DNA of 64,000 bases from Trifolium pratense. Lineage: Eukaryota > Streptophyta > Magnoliopsida > Fabales > Fabaceae. The position numbers and the translations under genes were made by a program. Positions 11,981 through 24,410 of the stretch are shown here, piece after piece (the first letter of the stretch is position 1; every line of letters starts with the position of its first letter). Location of the stretch: positions 29,262,251 through 29,326,250 of the forward strand of contig NC_060062.1 in the NCBI RefSeq assembly GCF_020283565.1, in the 5' to 3' direction. Below the pieces are notes generated by a model. That model made no database searches. It saw only the letters and a program-made list of their open reading frames with translations, and was not told where the DNA came from.

Positions 11981-12369
11981 ATGACAATGTGCTCGTATTT
12001 GTGGAAGTGGAGGAATAAGTCTATATTTGAAGTTGATTTTCAAAGGTCAAATAATCCAACTTTACTGATCCAAAGACTCGTTAAAGATATTGAAGACAAC
12101 AACCTGGAGCCTCTTTATAGAAGTTCTCAATTGAAGGATACTATTTACACAGGATGGAAACGACCACAAGAAAATTGGATCAAGCTTAATAGTAATGGTG
12201 CATGTAAGGATATGAAAAAATTGCTGGTTGTGGTGGTCTTTTTCGGGATTCCGAAGGCAAATTGATTAAGTGCTATATTAGGAAGATTGGAGCTTGTGAT
12301 GCCTTACATGCAGAGATGTGTGGACTATATTTGGGCTTAGACATAGTCTGGAGGAGGCATTTTTCTCAT
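11981..12369 (+). pseudogene. LINE RNase H-domain fragment (degenerate)
   Basis: The translated frame contains WKWRNKSIFE followed by a linker and GWKRPQENWIKLNSNGACK, the opening of the RNase H-like domain (RVT_3) found at the C terminus of plant non-LTR retrotransposon proteins. After about 12215 the frame must shift by +1 to continue with GGLFRDSEGKLIKCYIRK and HAEMCGLYLGLDIV. The domain then stops abruptly and runs into CACTA transposase sequence at about 12530. It is a broken, non-functional piece: the first half of the domain survives and the C-terminal half is missing. Confidence 0.72.
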
Positions 12370-12516
12370 TTTTTTTATAAAAAAATAATATAAAAAAAGA
12401 GGTGTAACACAAGACTTCTTAGGAGGTCACCCATTCTAGTACTACTCTCGCCCAAGTACGCTTAACTGAGGATTTCTGATGGGACCCAGTGCATTAGTGC
12501 TGGTATGATCACACCT
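12370..12516 (-). ncRNA. 5S rRNA retropseudogene
   Basis: The minus strand from 12515 to 12401 reads as a near full-length plant 5S rRNA. It includes GTGATCATACCAGCACTAA, the internal control region AGTTAAGCGTACTTGGGC, the block GGGTGACCTCC, and a GTGTTACACC 3' end. It is followed by a T-rich stretch and an A-rich tail (12370-12400). The insert is flanked by GCATTTTTCTCAT at 12357-12369 and 12517-12529, a perfect 13-bp target duplication. Several positions differ from the 5S consensus as I recall it. Full-length RNA copy, A-rich 3' tail and long target duplication indicate LINE-mediated retroposition of a 5S transcript, not a 5S array member. A 5S-derived SINE is the alternative. Confidence 0.88.
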
Positions 12517-12530
12517 GCATTTTTCTCATC

Positions 12531-13721
12531 TTATAGATGGATGTACCCGTTTGAAAGGTTCATGGGTTATGCAAAACGTGCCGTGAAAAACAAAGCTACG
12601 GTCGAAGGCTCAATTTGTGCAACATACTTACACCGCGAAACAATTTACTTTTGTTCGCATTACTTCAAAGACACGTTGTCATCAAGTCATATTCGCAATG
12701 AAACTGAAACATCTCGGCCTGTGAGAATTCACCCATTAAACATGTCAATATTCAGCTTGCCTGGTCGTAATGGTGATGGTGAGAAAGTGTTGTATCCTGG
12801 TGACAAAGTTTTATATTCGGCGCATGTTCACTTGCTGATTAATTGCAATGAAGTCGAGCCCTATTTACAGTGAGTATTTTTAATTAATTAATTAAATAAT
12901 TATTTATTCCAAGTTCGCTTATAACTAACGATGTTTAATAACTTAGGATGTTTTTAACACAACATACTTCTGCTCAAATCAATTCACATTTTCCAGCATG
13001 GTTCAAAGAATACATGTACCTTCAAACACCCGCAACTCGTATCATACAACACTTGAGAAACTTATCTGATGGCCCAAAGTCAATCGTTAAACAATGGCAC
13101 ACCTACTTTGTCAATGGTTACAGATTTGAGACACACAGTTGGAGTGAAGGAAAAACAACAGTAAACAGTGGAGTGTGTATGAAAGGTGTGACTGAAAATG
13201 ATGAAGGAGATTTTTACGGTGTTATTGAGAACATATTTGAATTCGAATACAATAACCTTGATTACAAGAAAACAGTCGTGTTGTTTTACTGTAAATGGTT
13301 TGATCCTTCAAATAGAGGTACCAGATATGATTCAAAGACTAATACCGTGGACATAAAAATGAACAAACATTATCCATTGTATGATCCGTTTGCTATGGCT
13401 CATAACGTCAAACAAGTTCACTATGTCCCTTATCCATCGACTACAAGGGATAAACGAGGTTGGTGTGCCGCAATAACATCAAAACCAAGGGGTCTGATTG
13501 AAAAAAATGTGATAGATGAACGTGAAGATGAACCATATCAGGAAGATGAGATGTCCAATGTTGATGATGTCATTGCAGTTGAAACTTTTAATCAACTTTG
13601 TGTACAAGAAGAAGCCGAAGAAGTACCTTCTGATGGTGATGTTGATGAAGAGGACGTCGAAGCTAATGGCGATGATGGAGACAGTGATGATGAAGATGTA
13701 TCAGATTGGGATGACAATTAA
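12531..13721 (+). pseudogene. CACTA transposase TNP2/TNPD-like, C-terminal part (DUF4218-DUF4216)
   Basis: Exon one gives YRWMYPFERFMGYAKRAVKN and continues through a CSHYF block, matching the DUF4218 region of plant En/Spm TNP2 transposases. A 77-bp intron (12870-12946, GTGAGT...TTAG) joins in frame to an exon encoding HFPAWFKEYM, NGYRFETHSW, NSGVCMKG, YGVIENIFEFEY and VVLFYCKWFD, the DUF4216 region, ending in an acidic D/E-rich tail. The N-terminal catalytic Transposase_21 part is absent: the 5' side is fused to a LINE fragment and a 5S retropseudogene. The remnant cannot encode an active transposase, though this exon pair is open. Confidence 0.85.
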
Positions 13722-13868
13722 TTTTATAATATAGTTACTCGCGTTGTAATAATATTTAATCGTTGTACTTGAATATTTGTTTTTGGTTGCCTTTGTTTAT
13801 CGTTTAATGATGATGAATTATTATATAGTTATATTTGTCATATATTTCTTAATTATATATATATATAG

Positions 13869-15964
13869 ATGAATCCAGATGAAGACAATTTTAATGATGA
13901 CATTGATGATATTCCACCACCGGGCGTCGGACGCGGAGGACGTAGACGTCCTTTACCCCGCCGCGTTGTTCGGAATCGATATTTGGAGGGTATGCCAAAG
14001 TCTCGGACTGTAGATGGTGTGGAAGAAGAATACGACTCCTACGACGATGATGATGACCACGAGGATGAGGAAATTCCCGATGTTGCACTTCTAGCTCCTC
14101 AACATGAATTGTTGGTTGACCGATATAATAGACCCATCATCATGCCATACAGCGCCACAGAGTAAGTTAATTATTATTAAGAATTTGTGTTTAACAAATT
14201 AATTGGATATATATGATTATTATTCTTAACTAATATATATATTGTTTTAATTCATTTTTGTGCAGTTTGCAACCGCAAAATGCGGCAACGAAGGCCATCA
14301 ACAATGCATTGAAATCCAAATTTCAAGCTCCATATCTAAATTGGATGGAGGTCAGAGCAGATGAACGTGGATATCACCAATTTTGGAATGGCTTCAGAGT
14401 ACGTTATTATTTATAATTACTTTTTTATTCAATCAATTTTGTTACTAAAAATATATTATATTTACTAATTTATTAACAATATTTCTTTATTTTTCGTAGT
14501 CACAAGTAACCTGGCTAAATCATCACACAACGATTGAGGCAATATTCAACAAAAAAGCTACCAAGCGTCTGTCGACCTTACTTTTTGAAGCACGAAAAAA
14601 GGTTGCAAAGGATCCTTCAAAACCACCACTCTAGCTCGCTGGTAATTCATACCCTCTCTTGCGCCTCAGATGGGAAGAGGAAGAGTATAAGGCAAAATGT
14701 CAGAAGAACAGAAATACTGATGAAGCCAATCGTGCATGCGTACACTCTGGAGGTTCGAAATCTGCCGGAACACTTCGCCTTGGATTCATTCAACAATTTG
14801 GTCGTCCACCCACCTTTATGGAAATGAATGAAATGATGCACAAGTATGCAGACTCCGGTGAATGGACGGGGACAAGGGCGCAAGATGTTTCGGTAAGTAT
14901 TTATATATATTATTTATTATTTAATTCTTATAACATTATTTTTTAAACATTATAATTATATTTAAACATTATAATTAATTAATTAATGATTCTTTATTTT
15001 TTAATTTATTGTAGAGGTTGACGCAGATTTTTGTTGAAGAATATAATGTCAACCAACAAAGACTACCACCTCATAGGCGAGATAATGATGAGATTCGTCG
15101 AAATAAGATTTCGTTGGCTTTTGTTAAGAATGCTGGTGGTATGAATCGAGGTCGCAAATTCGCTGCTGGGTCTACATCTTCTTTGTATGAAAGTGACCCA
15201 AGTGGATTGAGAGATGTCAGTTACACATCTAGTATGAGTACAGGACGATCTCGGCTAGCTCAAAGAGAGGAAACCGATGATGAGTATCTAGCACGAATGA
15301 GGGCCACGATTCGAGAAGAAGTTCGCAGAGAGTTGGAAGCAACAATTGAGGAGCGGGTGGACCAACGGGTTGTACTTTGTTTTTAGGAATACATTGCGCA
15401 GATGAGGGCGGCGGGGCTTGGATCATCATCTTAGGGATCGGCACAACAAAATCAAAATGCCGGTGAACAAGAATATCGACCGGATTTGAATAGCATGTAC
15501 AATTTGAATCAGCTGCCGGAGTACCGAGAGGGTGATCCAATATTGAGTATGAGCATAGAGGATATGAGTCAAATGCTTAATGATCCAGTTCATTTGCAAT
15601 TTTTTGATCCTGTTGGGCAAACAAGTGGAAGCAGTAGTGACGGAAGCGGTAGAAATCATCAACAAACTGCTTTCACCGAATACCATCGACAGAGATCATC
15701 AAATCTAAATCAACAAGACTTCATAATCCCACATGACAACCCTAATCAACCCCAAGGCAATTTCTTCCCGAATCAAGCCAACTTTCCCAATCAAGGCAGA
15801 AACTTCGTTCATAGGCCTGTGGCACGACCTCCTTTGGTGCAACCGATTCCACTCCCCCAGTAAGAATAATTGAGGGAGGTAGAGGCCGAGGCCAAGGAAG
15901 GCCGCGTGAGCCAACTTACAGTGGCAAGGGGAAACAACCACAAAATCAGCATGACCGACCATGA
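13869..15964 (+). pseudogene. CACTA TNPA-like (Ptta/En/Spm plant transposase) gene, decayed
   Basis: Exons can be followed by GT-AG borders at 13869-14161, 14266-14398, 14500-14892 and from 15015. The encoded sequence has an acidic N terminus, WMEVRADERGYHQFWNGF, a WEEEEYKAKCQKNR helix, SAGTLRLGFIQQFGRPPTF, and a basic/charged region with EEVRRELEATIEERVDQR. This plan is typical of the second protein of CACTA elements, which binds subterminal repeats. A TAG at 14632-14634, a stop at 15384-15386 and a frame change before the Q/N/P-rich tail (15486-15964, ending GRGRGQGRPREP) disable it. LINE-1 is inserted 25 bp past the final stop. Confidence 0.75.
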
Positions 15965-16007
15965 TGTAATTTTAATTATCTGTTGATTTTTTTTGAACCA
16001 ACCAAAC

Positions 16008-18421
16008 TTACTGCATTTCATTAATTATCAAAAGTTCAATACATGAAGGAATAATCTCAAATCTATGGAAACTAGTCCAGGAATTGGCCGCCCTAGCTAA
16101 AGTGTGAGCAACCGAATTCACTTGTCTCCTAATAAACTTAACTTCAAAGTTCACACATGATAACATAAAAAGAATAATTTCATTAACGATGGAAAGAAAC
16201 TCTGAATTGCCTCGCCGTTTGGTGCGAATAGCATCAACCAACACTTGAGAGTCACTTTCAAACTGGACGCTTTCAAATCCTCTACTCTTAGCTTCATTCA
16301 TAGCTTGCAATAGTGCCCATGCTTCACCCTCCTCTGTTGATAAAGTCAGTTGCTGCCACTACATAATCCCAGCCAAAAACTCACCAGAATTATCACGAAA
16401 ACAAGCACCCATCGCGGTCCTACCTGCACCGACAAAAAATGCTGCATCTACATTGCACTTTAACCATCCTATACGAGGCTTTTCCCACCGAATGGTGCTG
16501 ACAACCGGAACATCATGATCATCGTTACTTCGCAATTTATGGACGACAATCCACTCATTCCACTGATCAAACGCAGCCCGGCCAATTTGGTTTGGGCTTC
16601 TAACATTATCGTTCCAAATTTTATCATTCCGGTTATGCCATATACTCCATAACAGCATAGCCACTCTACCTATAGTAGCGTAATCCTCATTCCGACACAA
16701 GGCAAACACTCTAGCTGCTTGCCAAGACAGATGACAAGCTGTGGAATCCAAGACAGATGACAGTCCAGCTGCTTGCCAACTAGATTGAGCAGAAGCGCAG
16801 GTGAAAAAAGCGTGTACATCATCTTCTACCTCATCTTCACATAATGGACAATGAACATCACAATCAACATGACGTTCTAATAACCGACGCCTCGTTGGAA
16901 TACATCCCCTACATAATCGCCAAAGAAGATGACGCGCTTTATGTGGAGCATGCGCTTTCCATATTTCTTTCCAATTACCTTTCACATGGTATTTATCATT
17001 ACGGAAAATACACTTCATAGCAAGCTTGTACCCGGATTTGACAGAGTAACACCCATTTCGTTCCTCCTCCCAAACCATTTTATCCACATAAACCGACCCA
17101 ATGAGAGGTGTCGCAATAATCCTCTCTGCCACCTGGACTGGGAATAACATGCAAATTTTAGTCACATTCCAAGCTTTATAATTATCTACCATCAGGTCCC
17201 TAACTAATAAGTTAAACATTCCTTCAGATTGAGGTGAAGGAATCCAGCGTTCTCCATTCCCACGTAACCAAGGATCCGACATGACGTGTATCTTGTCACC
17301 ACCACCAATCCTCCACCTACACCCAAGTAACAGAACCTGTCTAGCTTTCCAGATGCTACGCCACGCAAAACTAGGATTAGAGCCCAGGGACGCCTCCAAC
17401 AAAGTAGATCGTGGAAAATACCTTGCTTTAATAAGTCTAGCCACCAATGTATCTGGATTTTGTAAAATTTTCCATGCTTGTTTCGCTACCATAGCCATAT
17501 TAAAGGCTTCAAAATTCCGAAAACCCAAGCCCCCTTTATCTTTGGGGCAAGCAAGTCTCTCCCATGCTAACCAATGGATACCTTTACTATTACCATTACC
17601 ACCTCCCCACCAAAAGGCATTTATCATTTTTTCAATATCATCGATAAAGGAAGAAGGGAGGATAAACATACTCATAACATAAGCTGGGATGGCTTGAAGC
17701 ACTGACTTTATCATAATCTCTTTTCCAGCTTTCGATAAGGCTCGTCCTCTCCATGAATTTATCCTCTTCCAGATACGGTCTTTAATGTAGGAAAAAATTG
17801 CCTTCTTACTTCTACCTACCATATACGGTAGGCCGAGATAAATACCTGTGCCCAACACATGTCGCACCCCAAGTATACCGGCTAAATCTGCTTGAGCCGC
17901 CTGTGACATATTGCGACTAATGAACACTTCAGACTTAGATAGGTTAATTTCCTGCCCCGAGGCCCGTTCATAAGTTTGTAGAATACTTAAAAGTTGGGTC
18001 ACCTCAGCTACATTAGCTCTGCAAAATAAGAAGCAGTCATCTGCAAACAAGAGATGAGACACTTCAGGGGCGCCTCGACAAATTCGCCCACCATGAATGT
18101 CTCCTTTACTAACAGCTTGGTGTATTAGAGCAGTCAGTCCTTCCGCCACAAGAATAAATAAATAAGGGGACAATGGATCTCCCTGTCGTAAACCTCTTCC
18201 CGGAGTAATAGGACCAACTTTGTCAAAATTCATAAGCACTGAATAATTAACAGAACTCACACACATCATCATCCATTGTATCCACTTCTCTCCAAACCCC
18301 ATTTTGACTAACATATCACGAAGGAAACCCCAATCCACCTTGTCATAAGCCTTACTAATATCAATTTTTAATGCTAACTCACCTTTATATCCTCTAGTCT
18401 TTCTCTTCATAGCATGTATAA
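16008..18421 (-). pseudogene. LINE-1 ORF2: reverse transcriptase core, zf-RVT and RNase H
   Basis: Reading from the right, the frame has KIDISKAYDKVDWGF and RGLRQGDPLSPYLFILVAEG, then the catalytic HLLFADDCFLF (FADD box). A thumb/connection region and the zf-RVT segment (APHKARHLLWRLCRGCIPTR...CPLCEDEVEDDVHAFFTC) follow, and then the start of RNase H (WLKCNVDAAFF). A TAG at 16359-16361 interrupts RNase H, which resumes at about 16310 with FESDSQVLVDAIR and ends FIRRQVNSVAHTLARAA. The 5' continuation lies beyond the solo LTR at 18422-20623. Only a few stops separate it from an open frame, so it is old but not ancient. Confidence 0.88.
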
Positions 18422-20623
18422 TGTAACACCCTAACCCATACTACCCTTAAAAACGTAATTTTAAAAACTTTTTAACAAGTGTAAAGGCAGAGTGCCACGC
18501 GATAATTAAAACACAAGCATACACACAGAGCGTCATGAAGTTTAACATGAAAAGCAACAGCGGATTCAATAAAAACCAAGCATGCATATAGATATATATA
18601 CATATACATAAGCCAAATTCATCCCTAAGGATGTCACTTATACAAGAACTAGCATAACAAAAGGTAACACCGATATACGATGAAAGCCAAGCGTAATCCC
18701 CGACTCGATGTTACATTACCAGAGCAGTTACTATTTACAAACTCTAACCAAAAGCTAGCACTAAAAGGAGAAATCTATGCTCAGTCTCCTCACCAAAAGG
18801 TACTTCAACAGCAAACTAAAACCAGCAGTCTAAACGTAGGCACGATCCTCAGCCTGAATATCTGAACCCCCAAAGGTCCAGCAAATAACACAAAGCAGAG
18901 AGTTAGAAAACATAATCGCATATCATACGAGTATAAGAAAGGCCTTACACTTTCGAACTATCATACATATTCTAACTCACGCCAAAACGTCGTACTAAAC
19001 AGTTATCAATTAATAAAGTTTAACACAGTTCAACCAGATAATGTCACATACCATTTATCAAATATATGCGCATTTACCCTAATGTATCTAATGCCAATCA
19101 TTCTATGTCATGTCATCCCTAGACACGACTAATGCATGTGGTACCAATTGCATGCCTTTTACCCCTCATGGATAAGTTAAACAGTTTTACATCTTGCCGG
19201 ATTGTTCGGAACTTACCAAACCTTCATATCCCTCATGGATAAGTTAAACAGTTTTATATCCTGCTGGATAGCAGCTCTAGATCTTATGGATTCATCTAAT
19301 CCGATCCTCGGCTTCCTTATGGACTCAAAAATCCATTTAAATCTATTGGAACCCAAGTTTCCAATTCAACATATATATACATGAATGCATGTATGTTTGC
19401 ACATATCATCAATATGATATTTCTAGCTCGAAGCTACTCATTATGAATGCGGAAACACAATTCAAACACATTTCTTCTCTCATTGCAAATTAATGCCAAA
19501 TAATGAACATACTCACTTTTGAACTACAACTTATTGCATACACGTTTATCAATCATATCACGATTAACAATAAGCATTAACAGTATCAACATGTATCAAC
19601 AATCATGTAAGGATACCCTAAAACCATGTTACAAGTGCCTAATTACACTTACAACCATTAACAAAAAGTTGCAGGTTCAGTACTGTTCGCTAAGCGAAGC
19701 AGTAGCGAACAGGTAGCGAACTATTCGCTAAGCGAAGCTCAGTTCGCTGCAGCGAACTACGTCAGAGGATTACAGGTGCATGACGAACAGGTAGCGAGCT
19801 GGTGGCGAGCTATTCGCTAAGCGAAGCTCCTGTTCGCTTAGCGAACTACACCAGAAAAATATCTGTTCTTGAGTTTTCTAAGGCGGTTTAACATTGGATC
19901 CAACCAAAAATTCATTCAAACATGTTATAAATTCTCTTAAACAACGATTTCAAACATATATGGTATCAAGGAACATTAATCATCCCTTCCAAACATCCAA
20001 ATACATCAAACAATCAAAATCATGCCAATTTCTTGGGTTTTAAGTAACTTTCATAAACTTTTCAAAACATGATTCAAACACATACATATTTTTCATGGAA
20101 TCAAGCTAGTGATTAACACATACAAAGTGATGATGAAGAAGATCACACTCACATACAAAAGCTTAATCAAAAGTCTAAAAAGAAATTGAGTGGGAGAGTT
20201 CGGGAATGGAGACATAGACAATCTCCCCTCTCCTTGCCACTCAAGAATCATGAATTCTAATCTCTTACCTTAGCAAAGATGATGATCCAAGCCTTTCCTC
20301 TCCTCTCTTTCTCGTGAATCTCCTAGCCAAAACCCTAGCTTAGCTTGTTCTTGCTCTTGCTCACTCAAAGAAATTAAGTTATGATACTATTCATGGGTTT
20401 GACTTGCTACTTATACTACTTTCTATTGTCATGAACCAAGCCCAATTGGCTTAGGCCCATTGCCTTTCCACGCCCCAATCTTGGCCCAAAACTAAAGTTT
20501 CTCGCGTCTAATATCTTACGCTCGGCTAAATAATTATTCGTCGCTCACTAAAATAATAAAAGCCAATTAATAAATAAAATAACATTTAATAAAATATACG
20601 AATACGAAAAATGGGTCGTTACA
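18422..20623 (+). mobile_element. Solo LTR of a chromovirus-like (Tekay/Del-type) gypsy element
   Basis: It begins TGTAACACCCTAACCC and ends GGGTCGTTACA, the termini I associate with Tekay/Del chromovirus LTRs. It is flanked by TATAA at 18417-18421 and 20624-20628. It is 2202 bp long with no internal domain. It interrupts the reverse transcriptase frame of LINE-1 exactly between the IAIEV and IHAMKRK segments. Internally it has two near-copies of a 'cctcatggataagttaaacagtttta' type block near 19168 and 19231, and a cluster of TTCGCTAAGCGAA palindromes (19685-19850). Confidence 0.92.
19685..19850. repeat. Cluster of TTCGCTAAGCGAA palindromes
   Basis: Perfect TTCGCTAAGCGAA palindromes occur near 19686, 19724 and 19813, with TTCGCTTAGCGAA near 19833. 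Half-site variants (AGTAGCGAAC, GGTAGCGAAC, AGCGAACTA) lie between. The region lies within the chromovirus-like solo LTR. Confidence 0.85.
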
Positions 20624-20628
20624 TATAA

Positions 20629-21843
20629 CTTCAATAGCAATAAGGGCATTATCAAGGATCGACCTACCTTCGACAAAAGCTGACTGCTCCTAGGAAACGC
20701 ATTTATCCAGACAAAGCTTCAACCTATTAGCAAGCACTTTAGAGACTATCTTGTAGAGGACATTACAGAGAGAGATAGGTCTCAAATCTTTCATCGAAGT
20801 AGGATTATCATATTTAGGGATGAGACAAATATTAGTTTCATTAAGGCTAGAAGGAAAATACCCCCTATCTAACCAGGAAGATGCGGCTACAAAAATATCA
20901 TCTCCGCAATGTTCCCAGAACCTTTGGTAGAAAGCTGGGTTGAAACCATCAGGACCTGGTGATTTATCCGGGTGCATCTGAAATAAAGCTTGTTGTAATT
21001 CAATTTTGGTCAAGGGTGCCATAAGTAAATGATTATCCTCCTCTGTCACCCTTTGCTGGATAAGATTAAGCACAGGTTCATGAATACCACTTATATTTCT
21101 GAAGAGAGCATTAAAATAATTCTTAGCTACCCCGCACAAAACCTCTTGAGTATGAACTGTAGTACCTGCGTCATCCATAAGTTTGGTAATCTTTTTTTTC
21201 TTACTACGAGCTGAAGCGGACATATGAAAAAATTGAGTATTCAAGTCACCCTCTTGAAGCCAATGCATCTTGGCTCGCTGCTTCCAGTACCCTTCCTCCT
21301 GAACCATTAAAGTAGCATGCTTATTAGAGCATTCCTGAAACCTCCTACTCTCTACCTCCCCCTGATTATCCCTCAACGCCTCCATCTCACGGACACATTC
21401 TGCAATCTCCTGTTTAAACTTCACTCTTTTCCTTTTGCCCCACCTTTGTAACTTGTTAGCACACCGAGCAACACGATCAACTATCGCAACATTGTCATTC
21501 GCACCCCAACCATCAATCACCGTCTCTTCCAAATCCGGTTCCTTCAGCCATTTATTCTCAAACCGAAAGGAGCCATTGAAGCGGACTGTTATAGTAGGAG
21601 AGCATTGAAGTAAAATTGGACTATGATCTGAATGTGAGGCCAAGAGGTTAGATAGTCTTACGTCAGGAAAGAGATGCAGCCAACTCGTACTAGCCATAGC
21701 TCTATCCAACCGCTCTTTATGTGAAAGTAGATCATTAAAATCACCAATTATACACCAGGGTACAGGGGACACATTAACTAACTCTCACAAAAGATTCCAT
21801 GCATGTCTCCGTCTACTACGCTCCGGATATCCATAATAACATG
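20629..21843 (-). pseudogene. LINE-1 ORF2: endonuclease C-terminal part and reverse transcriptase N-terminal part
   Basis: From the right the frame has YYGYPERSRRRHAWNLL, then a TGA (21785-21787), WCIIGDFNDLLSHKERLDRA, and SHSDHSPILLQ, the endonuclease C-terminal block. After a long linker come HPDKSPGPDGFNPAFYQRFW and ICLIPKYDNPTSMKDLRPIS, RT motifs. A TAG at 20690-20692 interrupts the QSAFVEGRSI block. The frame then meets the solo LTR. The right edge is where LINE-2's poly-A is inserted. Confidence 0.87.
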
Positions 21844-21960
21844 TTTTTTTTTAAGAAGCCAAAATGAAATATATTAACACAAACAGCCTCCTCAGCACAA
21901 GACGTACCAAGGTAGACTAAACGTTTACAATAGAGTCAAAGAAATGCAATCACAATCATA

Positions 21961-22657
21961 TCATACAAGACCCAAACACAATAATGGACTAGACCACCAG
22001 CTATGGTAGTTCAAAGCTAACGTAATACTCGTCGACTTTAACCACCTAAATGAGAATAACTTGATCTTATCCAACAAAAGATGAGGTGTGCCTGTTGAGC
22101 CTTTGAACAAACGATGATTTCTCTCTGTCCAAATCACCCAAACACAAACTAGCCAAAGAAGCTGTAGAAAAGACCGTCGTGCTCGAGATACACCTGCCGA
22201 AGCTGTAAACTGGACAAAATGATCATGTAAAGTAGTAAACTCCATCGAAGAAATGGCAGCCCACGCACAAACTAAGTCCCAAAGAGAGACAGCAATGCTA
22301 CAAGATAAAAATAAGTGATGGACCGATTCAGTCCCTCCACAACCAAACACACAAGAATCAACGGTAGAAGACAGAACTCCACGAGTGACCAGGTTGGCTC
22401 TCGTGGGCAACCTATCCCGCAATAAGCGCCACGCGAAGATGGAAACCTTCAACGGAACCTGAGGGTGCCAAATAAGATTTTCCGCATCATGTAAGGCAGC
22501 ATGAACCTGATGAGTCAAAATCTGATAACCTCCCGCAACAGTATACCCTGTATCAGGATCTGGGCTCCACTGCCATCTGTCCAAAGTCTGATCCTGCAAA
22601 GAAATGTCAAGAAGTAAAAACTGACACTCCCTCAACAACTCCTCCTCCCACGCCCTC
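21961..22657 (-). pseudogene. LINE-2 ORF2 C-terminal part: zf-RVT region and 3' end
   Basis: The frame begins within the AWEEELLREC block, which is continuous with 44484 once the copia and one CCCTC copy are removed. It carries WQWSPDPDTGYTVAGGYQIL and PLKVSIFAWRLLRDRLPTR, the zf-RVT core CVFGCGGTESVHHLFLSC, and LLWLVCVWVIWTERNHRLFK. It ends in a natural-looking stop about 110 bp before the poly-A. Unlike LINE-1 it has no RNase H domain. No internal stop is present. Confidence 0.85.
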
Positions 22658-24114
22658 TGTTGGAGTAAGCCCTAAAAGCCAATCTATTTTGATAGAATCG
22701 TCTTTTGTATGATGACTTTGATTTATATATTTAATATATATAATAAGGCATTTCTTTATTATGTTTGTTTCAAACTAATAAAGTCCCTAGAATAGCTAGT
22801 CTAATTAATGGAACATTAAGTGTGACTTAATAGTGAGACTCCATTAAACATAATGACACTATTCTTAAAGTATCCATAGTCAAGTTTTACTGTGATGTGG
22901 GATAACAGTAAAACATAGAGACTATTATGTGAGTAGACCGATGACTTCATCTCACGAGTCATGGATATGAGATATCAAGTCTTCACATAGATATAAATAT
23001 TAGGAGTAATATTTATATTGGATTGACCCGCCATGAGAATGCTACATTGTATGTTATGAAAAGTGTCATAAGTTATTCTCATAGTGATAATGGTGTATAC
23101 CACCCTTCGACCTGAAACCACTATGGACCCTAGATGTGGAGTAGAATACTTAGTTGCCGTTCAAACATTGTCCGTAACAGGATGACTAAAGTCGGTTGAT
23201 GGGTACTCTACAAATCATGCTGAGGGACATGAGTGACCTAGATGGAATTTGCCCCTCTTACATAACAGGAGCAATATCTGTAGGCCTCTTGATTGAATAT
23301 AACTGATAAAATGCGTGGCCACGCCGAACTAAGTCAATATGAGATATTGAGCTTATTCGTTGTTTAGTATATTCTGGGATCAAGAAATAAGATATTGAAC
23401 CATACAAGGGTGACACGATCTATGCCTTGTGTTCAATATAGATATAAGGGCAAAGGGGTAATTATACACAAGATCGTTATCACGGAAAGGTTTCGTCAGA
23501 TCACATGACATTCTCGTCACTTGGGTAGCAGTGATGTGTTGCTAGATACCGCTCACTGTTTATAATATTAAATATGTGATTTAATATTATTGCCAACGTT
23601 ACGAGAACCTATAGGGTCACACACAAAGAACAGATAGATGAGAGAAATAAATAAGTAAGACTTATTTATAAAATAATAAGTAGGACTTATTAGTAATTAA
23701 ATAATTAAGTATGACTTATTATTTAATTTATGAAAATAGAGAAATGCGGTCCACCGTAAGGTACGGTGCAGTGCTTGGTTTGATGACCACACAAGTGGTT
23801 CTATAAATAGAACCCTTGTGATGAAGTTTTGTAAGCTTAACCTAATTCACAAAGTAAAACCTAGCCGCCGCTCTCTAAACCCTATTCTCTCTGAATTTCT
23901 GGTGGAATTGGCTAGCACCGGTCATTGGAGAAGTTCTGTTCGTGTGGACTGAGTAGATGCATCGCTTCTTTGCTTTGCTAGTGATCGAAACTATTTCCAT
24001 ACTTTGTGAGGTAACAATTCTATCACTGATTCATTCTAAGTTCGTAATGATCCAAGGAAAGGAAATCGTTTTTTTTTTAAATTCCGCTGCCTCTGATATA
24101 TCGATTTCCCTTCA
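22658..24114 (+). repeat. Copia 5' LTR
   Basis: 1457 bp, TG...CA. A TATA-like CTATAAATAGAACCC occurs near 23801-23815, with the R/U5 part after it. It is followed after one base by the initiator-Met-type PBS. Confidence 0.93.
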
Positions 24115-24410
24115 GTGGTATCAGAGCCAATTACGAAACCTTGAATCGGATTGTTTTGTTTACTGTTTAAATCGTTTAAACATGTTTATGATTAAATTGT
24201 GATTCTGTTTAAACTGTTTAAATCGCGATTCTGTTTAAAATTGTTTAAAACGCGATTTGTTTAAATTGTTTAAAACGCGATTCTGTTTAAATTGTTTAAT
24301 CGCAATTGCAATTCTGTTTAAATCGTTTAAACATAATACTGTTTAAATCGCTATTCTGTTTAAATTGTTTAAAACGCGATTTGTTTATATTGTTTAATTG
24401 CAATTCTGTT
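24115..24410 (+). repeat. Copia leader with 'GTTTAAA' tandem-like repeats
   Basis: After the PBS the leader consists mostly of degenerate repeats of CGATTCTGTTTAAATTGTTT type. The same repeat resumes at 38379 after the Tat insertion, showing that Tat landed within the array. No coding capacity is present. Confidence 0.8.

Noticed and set aside
12400..12516. Functional 5S rRNA gene or Cassandra LTR
   Set aside because: A single copy with several consensus changes, an A-rich tail and a 13-bp target duplication is retroposition; no Cassandra LTR sequence surrounds it.
13891..14088. Minus-strand frame in the CACTA region
   Set aside because: Shadow of the TNPA-like first exon, whose splice borders and family resemblance support the plus strand.
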